This document shows positions 43,892 to 51,736 of a DNA stretch of 64,000 nucleotides, piece after piece. The notes under the pieces are model-generated. The model did no database searches and was not told where the DNA came from. It saw only the letters and a list, made by a program, of their open reading frames with translations. How positions within the stretch are numbered: position 1 is the first letter of the stretch; the number at the start of each line of letters is the position of its first letter. A program made the translations under genes and the position numbers. This stretch comes from Paractinoplanes polyasparticus (GTDB taxonomy: Bacteria; Actinomycetota; Actinomycetes; Mycobacteriales; Micromonosporaceae), in contig NZ_JAHWFK010000001.1 of NCBI RefSeq assembly GCF_019710575.1, positions 124,001 to 188,000 on the forward strand. Direction: 5' to 3'.

Positions 43892-43916
43892 TCCCGTCGC
43901 CCATATGGGACGAGCC

Positions 43917-44657
43917 TCACGGTGACTCGGCCGCCCCGCTGACCAGCCGGGCGAGGAATTCGCGCTGGGCGTCGTTGAGAACCGTTTCCTGGTACGCCGT
44001 GAGCAGCGCCCCGGTCCGCGGATCGACATCCTGCAGACCGTCATGACTGAGGTGGCCCAGCGCCAGCTGGTAGTCCGCGACCAGCCGCTCGATCTCCTCC
44101 TCCGTGGAGTCCGGCCCGAGCGCGGCGAAGCGGACGGTCAACGCGGTGGTGGCCGCCAGCAGCCCCGGCTCGGCGACCTGGTTGAGCAGCCCGGTCAACG
44201 CGGCCCGGCCGTCCTCGTCCAGCCCGTGGTGCAGCAACAGCATGACCTCGCGGTCGTGCCGGAGCATGGCCGGCGGCAGGTCCGGTCCGCCGGCCGGGAT
44301 CACGATCAGGCCGGCCAGTTCCGGCGGCGTGTCCGGGCTGGCCCCGGCCGCGCGAAGCCGGGCGATCACCTCGCGGCGGGCGGTGAGCCGCTCGATCTGG
44401 GATGCCAGCTCCCGGTCGAGCTCGTCGAGGACCGCGTCGGCCCGGCCCTCGGACCGGAGCAGAGGCGGGATCTCGTGGAGCGGAATGCCGAGCTCGGCCA
44501 GCCGCCGGATGCGCAGCAGCAACACCAGGTCGGTCACCGTGTACTCGCGATAGCCGTTGGACCGCCGCGCCGGCTCGGGCAGCACGCCGACCTGGTGGTA
44601 GTGCCGCAGGGTGCGGACGCTGACCCCGGCCGTGCGGGCGATCTCGCCGCTGTTCAT
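43917..44657 (-). CDS. MerR-family regulator of the MFS exporter operon
   Basis: The 246-residue protein has the winged helix MNSGEIARTAGVSVRTLRHY followed by HQVGVLPEPARRSNGYREY, a coiled-coil dimer helix and an effector domain rich in Leu and Pro. It is similar along its length to the MerR protein at 18662. It follows the MFS gene by 16 bases on the same strand. The operon's promoter carries the same TTGAC-N11-GTCA dyad, so autoregulation is inferred. Confidence 0.87.
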   Translation of the reverse strand: MNSGEIARTAGVSVRTLRHYHQVGVLPEPARRSNGYREYTVTDLVLLLRIRRLAELGIPLHEIPPLLRSEGRADAVLDELDRELASQIERLTARREVIARLRAAGASPDTPPELAGLIVIPAGGPDLPPAMLRHDREVMLLLHHGLDEDGRAALTGLLNQVAEPGLLAATTALTVRFAALGPDSTEEEIERLVADYQLALGHLSHDGLQDVDPRTGALLTAYQETVLNDAQREFLARLVSGAAESP

Positions 44658-44673
44658 CCGTGCCTCCCGCCGG

Positions 44674-45894
44674 TCAGCCTACGAGCTCGGCGTCGGGCGC
44701 CGGCCGTGGTTCCAGGTCGCGCAGCGCCCGCACGCCGATCGCGAGGACACCGGTGACGAGCCAGACGACCGCCAGGACGACCGCCCCCGTCCGCGGGCCG
44801 GACCCCTCGACCAGCAGCGCGGCCCCGCCCATGCCGAGGGCCGGGGCCAGGGTGAGGATCGAGTTCTGCAGGCCCATCACGCGCCCCCGCACCGCGTCCG
44901 GGATCCGTTCGACCATGAGCACGCCCATCAGGCTGCCGAACAGTCCGTTGCCCAGCCCGACCAGGACGGCGGCGCCGAGCACGACCCACGGACCGGCCAG
45001 GGTCGCCATCGCGCCGAAGCCGGCGATCGTGATCAGCATCCCGGTCAGGAACCAGCTCCGCCGCCGGCCCCGGCCACCCGCCGCGGCGTACGTGCCCCCA
45101 CCGATCAGCAACCCGACGGCGAGCGCGCTGAGCACCAGACCGAGCATCTCCGGCCGTTCCTGCAGGGTGAAGTAGACCGGCAGGACCAGCGCCTGGAAGC
45201 CGGCCAGAACCACGACGAGGCCGACGCTGAGCAGCGTGGTGGTCAGCAGGAACGGCGAGCGGACCAGTGTGTGCCAGCCGTCGCGCAGCACCACCCGCTG
45301 CCGGCCGCCCGCGACTGCCGGGACAGCACCTACCGAGCGCGGTATGAGCATCGTGACCGCCGCGGCCGCGGCGGAGGTCGCCGCCGTGAACCACAGCACG
45401 GTGACGCCGTCGAACGTCGCGATCAGCACCGCCCCCAGCGCCGGCCCGATCAGCATGACGATCGCGCCGAGCGCCTCGCGCAGCCCCAGCAGCCGCTCGG
45501 CCCCCATCCGCCCGGCCCGGGTGATGCCCGGGATCATGGCCTCACGCGCTGTCAGCCCCGGCACGTCGCCGAACGAGCCGATCACCGCGAACAGCACGAA
45601 CCATCCCAGGGCCAGCCCGACGGTGGCGTCGACCAGCGGCAGCGCGGCGATCGAGAGCGCCGAGACCACATCGGTGAGGACCGAGGCCGTACGCCGGTTG
45701 ATCCGGTCGATCACCACGCCCATCACCAGCCCGGCAGCGGCCGCGGGCAGTGCCGAGGCGACGGCGACGGCCCCGGTGGCGAGCACGCTGCCGGTGGTCT
45801 GCAGAACCAGGAGGGGCAACACCACTCCGGCGATGGAGTTGCCCAGCAGGGACAGGACGTAGGAGGCCAGATACGCCGACGACACGCGGTTCAT
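44674..45894 (-). CDS. MFS transporter, probable drug exporter
   Basis: The start at 45894 (MNRVSSAYLASYVLSLLGNS) is preferred to one at 45912, which would lie within the operator. The 406-residue protein has 12 predicted membrane segments and MGVVIDRINRRTASVL, the loop 2-3 motif of MFS exporters. The early segment AGVVLPLLVLQTTGS is also typical. It is followed by a MerR gene and preceded by a MerR-type operator, so it probably expels the compound that the regulator senses. The message is probably leaderless or nearly so. Confidence 0.87.
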   Translation of the reverse strand: MNRVSSAYLASYVLSLLGNSIAGVVLPLLVLQTTGSVLATGAVAVASALPAAAAGLVMGVVIDRINRRTASVLTDVVSALSIAALPLVDATVGLALGWFVLFAVIGSFGDVPGLTAREAMIPGITRAGRMGAERLLGLREALGAIVMLIGPALGAVLIATFDGVTVLWFTAATSAAAAAVTMLIPRSVGAVPAVAGGRQRVVLRDGWHTLVRSPFLLTTTLLSVGLVVVLAGFQALVLPVYFTLQERPEMLGLVLSALAVGLLIGGGTYAAAGGRGRRRSWFLTGMLITIAGFGAMATLAGPWVVLGAAVLVGLGNGLFGSLMGVLMVERIPDAVRGRVMGLQNSILTLAPALGMGGAALLVEGSGPRTGAVVLAVVWLVTGVLAIGVRALRDLEPRPAPDAELVG

Positions 45895-45910
45895 GCGTTC
45901 ATCGCAAACC

Positions 45911-45931
45911 ATGACGTCGCGTCGGGGTCAA
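45911..45931 (-). promoter_or_regulatory. MerR-type operator/promoter of the MFS-MerR operon
   Basis: On the minus strand TTGAC at 45931-45927 and GTCAT at 45915-45911 are separated by 11 bases, matching the element at 16994-17014 at 17 of 21 positions. TGCGAT about 19 bases after TTGACC could be the -10. The start codon lies 37 bases from the first T, against 39 in the other operon. Confidence 0.65.
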
Positions 45932-45987
45932 ATCCGGACTGGCCGACGGTAGTGTCGATCTCTCAGCCGCCGGAGGAGCAGGTAGGG

Positions 45988-46524
45988 ATGAGGCGACCGA
46001 CACTTTTCCTGACGGTGGGACTTCCGTGCACCGGAAAGACCACCGCCGCCCGGCGTATCGAGATCGAGCACGACGCGCTCCGCCTCACGAAGGACGAGTG
46101 GGTGAAGGCCCTCTACGGACACGAGAACCCGCCGTCGGCCGGGGACGTGATCGAAGGACGGCTCATCGGGATCGGGTTGCGTGCCCTCGAGCTCGGCACC
46201 AACGTCGTGATCGACTACGGTCTGTGGAGCCGGGACGAACGCTCCGCGCTACGCCGGGCCGCAGCCGACCGCGGCGCCGCGGTGGAGCTGCGCTATTTCG
46301 AACTCACCCCCGCCGAACAGCGGAAACGAGTTGATCAGCGGCAGGCCGAAGCGCCCGGCACGACGTGGCCCATGTCCGACGAGGAACTCGCCGAATGGGC
46401 CGCCTTCATCGAGATCCCGACGCCGGGCGAACTCGACGGCAGCGAGCCCGTCGACGACCCACCGGCAGGCTTCGCGACCTGGGACGAGTGGCGCGAGCAC
46501 CGCTGGCCGCCGGCGCTGTCCTGA
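45988..46524 (+). CDS. P-loop kinase-like protein (AAA_33 family)
   Basis: The 178-residue protein has Walker A GLPCTGKTTAAR (residues 11-22), then LRLTKDEWVKALYGHE and NVVIDYGLWSRDERSALRRA, the layout of the AAA_33/zeta-toxin-like kinases. R-K-R-V-D-Q-R in the lid suggests phosphate transfer. It could phosphorylate a small molecule or an RNA end. ATG at 45988 follows GGAGGAGCAGGTAGG. No antitoxin-like gene is adjacent, so a toxin role is less likely. Confidence 0.8.
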   Translation: MRRPTLFLTVGLPCTGKTTAARRIEIEHDALRLTKDEWVKALYGHENPPSAGDVIEGRLIGIGLRALELGTNVVIDYGLWSRDERSALRRAAADRGAAVELRYFELTPAEQRKRVDQRQAEAPGTTWPMSDEELAEWAAFIEIPTPGELDGSEPVDDPPAGFATWDEWREHRWPPALS

Positions 46525-46531
46525 CGCCCGC

Positions 46532-47275
46532 TCATGGTGAACGAACCGGCCGGACCTCGGCGAGCCGGCGGACCGCGTAGTCGTCGTCCCAGCTGACGGC
46601 GGCTTCCCAGGCGGCCGAGGCCTGGGCGGCGATGTCGTGCTCGTCATCCTCGAGGCCGGCTGCGTTGCCGGGCAGCACGAGGTCGAGGGCGGGGACGTCG
46701 AGGTGGGCCTCGTCCCAGTCGATCAGCGCGACCGAGGTCGCGGTCATGCGGACGTTGCCCGGGTTGGCGGGATTGCCGTGGACCACGCACGTCGGGCGGC
46801 CGGCCAGCCGCGCCCATGCGGCCCGGCACCGGGCGACGCCCTCGGGAGGCATCGCGCCCAGGTCGATCTTCGTGCCGGTCGAGGCGTGCAGAAGGTCGGT
46901 CGACGAGCGCCAGCCGGGGCGCTGCGGCCACCCCCGCGTCAGACGATGCAGCTCGCGCAGCGGACCGGCCACCCGGCGCCAGTCGGCCCGCGTCTCGGGC
47001 GGTCCGCCGTCCAGGAAGGTCATCACGACCAGGCCGTCGGCGAACAGCCGCCCGTCCGTGGTCGGGATCGGCACCGGCACGGTCAGACCCTCGCGGTCGA
47101 GATGCCGCAGGAGCGCTGTCTCCCACGCGAGGTCGGCGTCGCTCCTGCGGCCGAGGCGACCGACCACGAGGCGCCCGTCGAGGCGCACGCTCCACACATC
47201 GTTGGCGACCCCGCCGGTGAGCGCTTCGATGCGGGCGACGTCGTCACCCCACTGCGCGAGCGCGTCCCATCCCAT
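46532..47275 (-). CDS. APH-family phosphotransferase with an atypical catalytic loop
   Basis: The 247-residue protein has the small-lobe strand DVWSVRLDGRLVVGRLG, VVHGNPANPGNVRM and ALIDWDEAHLDVPALDLV. In aminoglycoside phosphotransferases and related kinases the loop reads HGDxxxxN; here Asn stands where the catalytic Asp is expected, while the metal-binding IDWDEA is intact. The enzyme may be inactive or use a changed geometry. Substrate unknown. It ends 8 bases from the convergent kinase-like gene. Confidence 0.75.
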   Translation of the reverse strand: MGWDALAQWGDDVARIEALTGGVANDVWSVRLDGRLVVGRLGRRSDADLAWETALLRHLDREGLTVPVPIPTTDGRLFADGLVVMTFLDGGPPETRADWRRVAGPLRELHRLTRGWPQRPGWRSSTDLLHASTGTKIDLGAMPPEGVARCRAAWARLAGRPTCVVHGNPANPGNVRMTATSVALIDWDEAHLDVPALDLVLPGNAAGLEDDEHDIAAQASAAWEAAVSWDDDYAVRRLAEVRPVRSP

Positions 47276-47293
47276 CGGCCCGACCTTACAAGC

Positions 47294-47959
47294 TCAGCGA
47301 TCGTTCGAGCGGCCCCCGAAGATCTGCAGGAAGAACAGGAAGACGTTCAGGATGTCGAGGAAGATCGAGGCGGCGATCAGCGGAGCCGAGTTGAGGTCGG
47401 TGGTGCGGCGCAGGCGCTGGAAGTCCACCATCGTGAGCACCGCGAAGATGACCAGCCCGAGCACGGCGTAGATCAGGGCGCCGTTCGGGATGTTGACGAA
47501 GATCAGCACGATGCCGAAGACGATCAGCGCCACCAGGGCCCAGAAGGCGTAGCGGGCCAGCGCCGACAGATCGCGCCGGGTGGCGTAGCCGGCGGCGCCG
47601 GAGCCGGCGATGAACAGGGCCGTCGCGCCGCCCGACTGCCACAGCGCCTGGGGGTCCTGGCCGGCGTAGTAGGACAGCGTGGGCGCCACCGCCAGTCCGA
47701 TGAAGAGGCCGAAGAGGGCCAGCAGCCCGATGGTCAGCTCACGGCTGCGGCGGGCCGAGAACTGCATGCCGATCAGGGCGGCGAACGAGGCGACGTACGC
47801 GATGATCGCCCCGCCCCCGCCGAAGTCACGGCCGAGGTAGGCGCCGAGCGCGAACAGGCCGGCGGTGCCCGCGACGAACGCCATCGTCTGGGCGAACAGG
47901 GTGTGGCTCCGGTCCCGGGTGGTGATGACCCCCGACGGGTACGCGATCGAGTCGTCCAT
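47294..47959 (-). CDS. Bax inhibitor-1/YccA-family membrane protein
   Basis: The 221-residue protein has seven predicted membrane segments, starting at about residue 25 (AFVAGTAGLFALGAYLGRDF). VMIxTVDFQ-like VLTMVDFQRLRR and LNVFLFFLQIFGGRSND near the end are the BI-1 family signatures. Family members can be pH-sensitive Ca2+ leak channels; the bacterial role is not settled. Confidence 0.87.
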   Translation of the reverse strand: MDDSIAYPSGVITTRDRSHTLFAQTMAFVAGTAGLFALGAYLGRDFGGGGAIIAYVASFAALIGMQFSARRSRELTIGLLALFGLFIGLAVAPTLSYYAGQDPQALWQSGGATALFIAGSGAAGYATRRDLSALARYAFWALVALIVFGIVLIFVNIPNGALIYAVLGLVIFAVLTMVDFQRLRRTTDLNSAPLIAASIFLDILNVFLFFLQIFGGRSNDR

Positions 47960-48088
47960 GACGTCACTCTGGCCCTCTGCCCCCGCGGGCCGAGCCAGGG
48001 AATCTCCCTGGTCGTGGTCGGTCCCGGGTCACAACCTCGTTACCCAGCGGGCACCGGGTGCGCAGCGGGATCGCCCCGGTGTCGCTGG

Positions 48089-48235
48089 TCACGGTCGCGG
48101 GACCTCGTAGTCGAGCAGCAGCTCGCGGACGACGTCGACGGCGTCGGTCGTCACGACGGTCGTGCCGGTCCAGTTGGCCATGCCGAACGGGATGCCGACG
48201 ATGGTCACGCACTGGGCGATCCCGGGCCGCGCCAC
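48089..48235 (-). CDS. Short hypothetical frame directly after the MscS gene
   Basis: GTG at 48235 opens a 48-codon frame beginning three bases after the MscS stop: VARPGIAQCVTIVGIPFGMA, then NWTGTTVVTTDAVDVV and RELLLDYEVPRP. GC3 is high and the residues look protein-like. The VTIVGIPFGxxN stretch recalls YccF-type domains, but the rest does not. It may be a fragment of a lost gene. Confidence 0.3.
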   Translation of the reverse strand: MARPGIAQCVTIVGIPFGMANWTGTTVVTTDAVDVVRELLLDYEVPRP

Positions 48236-48238
48236 CGG

Positions 48239-48979
48239 TCAGTCGCCGTTCTGCTTGCGCTCCGGCTCGTCGGTGACCTCGGCCAGGGCGGCAGCGGTGG
48301 CCACGGCGGCCGCCTCGTCGTCGTCGGCCGGACCGGGCGGCACGTCCGGCGTCTCCTCGGGCGGGTCGCCGTCGAAGGGTCCGACCGCGGAGGCCAGCAG
48401 CGCCGAGTTGGGGATGTTGAGCGGGCCGTCGGCGGTGTCGAGCACGGTGTAGAGCAGCCCGGCCGAGACGATAGCGCCGTAGTGCGGCCCGCCGATCGCG
48501 CCGGAGAACACCCGGACCCGCTGCCCCGGCACGTACGGGCGGGCGAACAGCAGCACGAGGCCGGCGAACAGGTTGCTGAGCACCGGCTGCGCGGCCAGGC
48601 CCAGAATGACACCGGTGACCGCGCCGCCGACCAGCAGGTTGCGCAGCCCGATGCCGACCAGGTCGCACACCACGAAGACGGTGATCAGGTAGCCGGCCAG
48701 CTGCACGAGCAGCCGCAACGGCGTCGCGGCCGCGTCCCCGCCCCGGGCGAAGGCGATCCGGTGCACCTCGCGCGAGGCGGTACGGGTCGCGATGATGCCG
48801 GCCACGGCGACCACCAGCGCGGAACCCCAGGCGATCAGCCGTTCCCGAAGCTCGGGCGCGTCGATGTCGCCCAGCCGCGTGCCCACGACCAGCCCGGCCA
48901 GCGCGATCAGCCCGAAGAACACCGACTTCCGGAAGTCGGGCCGGACCTTCTGCTCGAGCGCCTTCCACGGTTCGTTCAC
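48239..48979 (-). CDS. MscS-family mechanosensitive channel
   Basis: The 246-residue protein has three or four membrane segments and the pore-lining and beta-domain region GVILGLAAQPVLSNLFAGLV then YVPGQRVRVF, GAIVSAGLLYTVLDTADGPLNIPNS. This is the MscS core without large extensions. The C-terminal 50 residues are acidic and Ala/Pro-rich. It probably releases solutes on osmotic downshift. It is divergent from the cyclase-TIR gene; no cyclic-nucleotide-binding domain is seen in the channel itself. Confidence 0.87.
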   Translation of the reverse strand: MNEPWKALEQKVRPDFRKSVFFGLIALAGLVVGTRLGDIDAPELRERLIAWGSALVVAVAGIIATRTASREVHRIAFARGGDAAATPLRLLVQLAGYLITVFVVCDLVGIGLRNLLVGGAVTGVILGLAAQPVLSNLFAGLVLLFARPYVPGQRVRVFSGAIGGPHYGAIVSAGLLYTVLDTADGPLNIPNSALLASAVGPFDGDPPEETPDVPPGPADDDEAAAVATAAALAEVTDEPERKQNGD

Positions 48980-49040
48980 GACCCACCCCCTGTCCCGCGC
49001 AGGAGATCATATCGGCAGCTCCACCGGGCCACCGTCGGGT

Positions 49041-49060
49041 CGTCCCCGTTCCGGGGGACG
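49041..49060. promoter_or_regulatory. Inverted repeat upstream of the cyclase-TIR gene
   Basis: CGTCCCC (49041-49047) pairs with GGGGACG (49054-49060) across a six-base loop. It lies in the space between the MscS and cyclase-TIR genes, about 20 bases before the -35 of the latter, and could be an operator or a hairpin in the MscS upstream region. Confidence 0.3.
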
Positions 49061-49077
49061 GGGCGCTCTAGATCCTT

Positions 49078-49107
49078 TTGTCCGCCATTGCGTGGACCAC
49101 CTATCTT
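49078..49107 (+). promoter_or_regulatory. Probable promoter of the cyclase-CNBD-TIR gene
   Basis: TTGTCC (-35, 49078-49083) and TATCTT (-10, 49102-49107) are 18 bases apart, which is close to a housekeeping-type promoter. The transcript would have a leader of about 85-90 bases before GTG at 49201. This suggests steady low expression of the protein. Confidence 0.5.
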
Positions 49108-49200
49108 GGGCTGGTCGAGCGGCGACGATCCCGTCGCTCCCGGTTCTCCGGCTTCACGCGGCCATCGCCGCTCAGCCCCGCTTCTTCGAAGGGAGCACCC

Positions 49201-51264
49201 GTGTCCGGCGGGCGCACCGGGGACCTTCATGAGGTTCTCGTGGTCTCGTGCGACATCGTCGGCCACTCGTCCGAGCTCGTGCACGATGTGCAGCTCGGCC
49301 GGGTCGTCGGCCTCAACACCGTGGTGTCGGAGACGATCGAGGATCGTTCCGACGCCATCTGGGCCTCCGGCGGCGACGGCGGGCACGTCGTCTTCCCCGA
49401 GGGCGACGACCGTGGGGCGGCGCAGGCCGCGCTCGATCTGGTCACCCGGTTCCTCACGTGGTCGGCCACGGCCGGTGTCGGGTTGCGGATCGTCGCGCAC
49501 GCCGGCCGGGTCAGCCTGGTGCGGGGCGCCGACGGCCGCGTGCAGGTGGTCGGCAACGGCATCAACGTGGCCGGGTGGATGCTCGCCCGCGGCGGCCCCG
49601 ACGGCGTCATCGTCTCCGAGGCGTTCCGCCGGCGACTGGAGCGGCACGGCGAGTGGGACGGCATAGCGTTCCACGAGCCGCGCACCCTGCGCGACAAACG
49701 GGGCGTCGATCAGCTGCTCCTGCGCATGTCGGTGCGGGACCTGCCGTCCGCGTGGTACTCCCCGATCGAGGGTGACCGTCAGCAGCTGCGCGCGGCGCTC
49801 GCTCTCCGGCGCAGCGACCCGGCCTGGAGCCACCGCGGCTGGGAGATCATGTACTTCGCCAAGCGGATCCTGCAGGTCAACAAGAGCGACCGCGAAGCGC
49901 TGGACGCCATCGGCACGATCAAGAAGCTGCAGCTGATGTACACGACGCCCGACGGCGACGAGGACACCAATCCGTTCTTCGAGTACCTCGACCCCACCAT
50001 GCTTCGCGAGGTCGTGCTGTCCGCCCAGCTCGTCGAGCGCCAGTACAACGAGGTCATCTGCCGTGGCGGCGACGAAGGCGACACGATGTTCGTCATCCTG
50101 CGCGGCCGCGTCGGTGTCTACAAGACACACGGCGAACACGACTCACGGCCGATCGAGCCGCACTTCTCGCACCAGGAGGGCGATGTCGTCGGTGAGCTCG
50201 CCCTGGCTCTGGGCCGCAACCGCACCGCCGATCTGGTCGCCCTCACACCGGTCGTGCTGCTCTCGTTCCACTACCAGGACATCATGAAGCACCTGGAGAG
50301 CCTCACCGGCAACCAGGCGGCCGGCTGGGCCCGCGAGGCGATCGAGGGCTTCATCAGCCGGCGCGTCCTGGAGTACATCAGTCAGGACGTCGACTTCCTG
50401 TACGGCCGTGACGGCGCCGGCCCGCTGGCCTCGGCCCAGGGCGGCGACCCGATCGCCACGCTCAGCAACTACGCCGAGCGCATCGAGCTGCCCGACAACA
50501 TGCGGCAGATCACCTTCGACGACGCCGTCGCCGCGGCCCGCACCCCCGGCGCCCGGCACGGCATCTACGTGCTGGCCGACGGCACCCTGCAGAGCCGGGC
50601 CGATCCGGGTTTCACGCTGGGCGGGCTCACCTTCCCGATGCTCTGGATCGACCTGCCGGGCTTCCTCACCCTGCCCCGGCACCAGTTCGGCCGGGGCAGC
50701 GACAAGGTCAAGGTCTTCCGCATCGCGGCCGGTGGCATCGAGCAGCTCGAACGGACCGTCCGCGAGAAGCTGCGCCGGTCCCTGCTCGCCGCGGCCGCCC
50801 GCTCCTGCTTCGTCTACGACGCCTTCATCTCGTACACCGAGCATGACGTCGGCGATGCGGCAGCCTGGGAGCAGGCCCTGAAGGAGCGCGGCTTCCGGGT
50901 CTTCATGGATCGGCCGCAGAGCGGGGCCGAGTTCGGCGAGACGGTGGCCAACGGGCTCAAGCACTCGCTCGCCCTGGTCCCGATGATCACCTCGAACGTG
51001 CAGATCCGGGATCCGGAGGACAACTGGGTGATGCGGGAGATCACCGCCCGGCGGGCGTACTTCCCGCTCGAACCCCAGATCTTCCCGGTGGTCTTCGGCG
51101 CGGCCCGGCCCGAGCGGATAGCGCCCGGAGTGACCCCGATCCGGGTCGGCTCGAACGCGGCCGAGGCCGTCGACCAGCTGGCGCATCGGCTGGAGGCCCT
51201 CCGGTCGGGCCTCCTGCCGCCGCCACACGGCGAGACCGAGATCATCGACCTGCCGCTGGAGTGA
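49201..51264 (+). CDS. Nucleotidyl cyclase-like + cyclic-nucleotide-binding + TIR domain protein (Pycsar-like fusion)
   Basis: GTG at 49201 follows GAAGGGAG. The 687-residue chain has three recognisable parts. Residues 8-175 resemble a class III nucleotidyl cyclase: VVSCDIVGHSS (metal Asp18), ASGGDGGHVVF (metal Asp59) and VVGNGINVAG (Asn122); the Arg usual four residues after that Asn is Trp126. Residues about 262-366 are a cNMP-binding domain with the phosphate-binding cassette GELALALGRNRTA. Residues about 537-635 are a TIR domain: YDAFISYTEHD, a BB-like loop RVFMDRPQSG and WVMRE with the NADase Glu at 613. Residues 370-530 are unassigned. In Pycsar antiphage systems a cyclase makes cCMP or cUMP that activates a separate CNBD-TIR NADase; here all parts are in one chain. 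Activity is inferred only. Confidence 0.85.
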   Translation: MSGGRTGDLHEVLVVSCDIVGHSSELVHDVQLGRVVGLNTVVSETIEDRSDAIWASGGDGGHVVFPEGDDRGAAQAALDLVTRFLTWSATAGVGLRIVAHAGRVSLVRGADGRVQVVGNGINVAGWMLARGGPDGVIVSEAFRRRLERHGEWDGIAFHEPRTLRDKRGVDQLLLRMSVRDLPSAWYSPIEGDRQQLRAALALRRSDPAWSHRGWEIMYFAKRILQVNKSDREALDAIGTIKKLQLMYTTPDGDEDTNPFFEYLDPTMLREVVLSAQLVERQYNEVICRGGDEGDTMFVILRGRVGVYKTHGEHDSRPIEPHFSHQEGDVVGELALALGRNRTADLVALTPVVLLSFHYQDIMKHLESLTGNQAAGWAREAIEGFISRRVLEYISQDVDFLYGRDGAGPLASAQGGDPIATLSNYAERIELPDNMRQITFDDAVAAARTPGARHGIYVLADGTLQSRADPGFTLGGLTFPMLWIDLPGFLTLPRHQFGRGSDKVKVFRIAAGGIEQLERTVREKLRRSLLAAAARSCFVYDAFISYTEHDVGDAAAWEQALKERGFRVFMDRPQSGAEFGETVANGLKHSLALVPMITSNVQIRDPEDNWVMREITARRAYFPLEPQIFPVVFGAARPERIAPGVTPIRVGSNAAEAVDQLAHRLEALRSGLLPPPHGETEIIDLPLE

Positions 51265-51673
51265 GACGCGCCGCCAGGATGTCGTCGTAGTGCTGGTTGC
51301 GCATGACCCCGAGGACGTTGCCGAACGGGTCGAGCACCGACGCGGTCACGTAGCCGGGGCCGCGCTCGGTCGGCTCGTCGTGCTTCGTGGCGCCCAGCGA
51401 GAGCAGCCGCTGGTAGGCCGCCTCGACGTCGCCCACGGCCCAGTAGACGACCACGCCGGCCGGCGTGCCGGTCGCCGGGTGCGGCGCGAACTTGCTGTTG
51501 AGCAGGCCGAACTCGTGCTGGTAGTCGCCGATGCGCCATTCCAGGTAGGCGCCCTCACGCACGAAGTACGGCTCGACCTCGAACACCTCGGTGTACCAGG
51601 CCCGGGCCGCGTCGAGGTCGTCGGCGAAGAGGGTCACTGTGGTCAGTCCGCGGAGCGCTGCTGTAGAAGTCAT
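51242..51673 (-). CDS. VOC (glyoxalase/dioxygenase superfamily) protein
   Basis: The start at 51673 (MTSTAALRGLTTVTLFADDL) gives 143 residues. FADDLDAARAWYTEVFEVEP, FGLLNSKFAP and ASVLDPFGNVLGVM are the paired beta-alpha modules of the vicinal oxygen chelate fold. It may bind or inactivate a toxic compound or antibiotic. It is divergent from the WYL regulator across an inverted repeat and overlaps the 3' end of the cyclase-TIR gene by 23 bases. Confidence 0.85.
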   Translation of the reverse strand: MTSTAALRGLTTVTLFADDLDAARAWYTEVFEVEPYFVREGAYLEWRIGDYQHEFGLLNSKFAPHPATGTPAGVVVYWAVGDVEAAYQRLLSLGATKHDEPTERGPGYVTASVLDPFGNVLGVMRNQHYDDILAARLTPAAGR

Positions 51674-51692
51674 GACCCCCATCATCGGCCGG

Positions 51693-51717
51693 AAAGTGCT
51701 CACCTTCTGAGCACTTT
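51693..51717. promoter_or_regulatory. Perfect inverted repeat between the VOC and WYL genes (operator)
   Basis: AAAGTGCTCA (51693-51702) and TGAGCACTTT (51708-51717) are exact reverse complements around a CCTTC spacer. The site lies 20 bases before each of the two divergent start codons, so a bound dimer would block both. The WYL/HTH regulator is the likely ligand-controlled binder. Its position between divergent genes rules out a terminator. Confidence 0.8.
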
Positions 51718-51736
51718 TCCGGGCAGAATCTGCGGC

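Noticed and set aside
45988-46524. Zeta-toxin type toxin-antitoxin system
   Set aside because: The kinase has the AAA_33 pattern but no small antitoxin gene is adjacent, and the convergent neighbour is an APH-like protein.
46637-49666. A 1009-codon open frame on the plus strand
   Set aside because: It runs antisense to the APH, BI-1 and MscS genes and out of frame with the cyclase-TIR gene, all of which have clear domains. It is a GC artefact.
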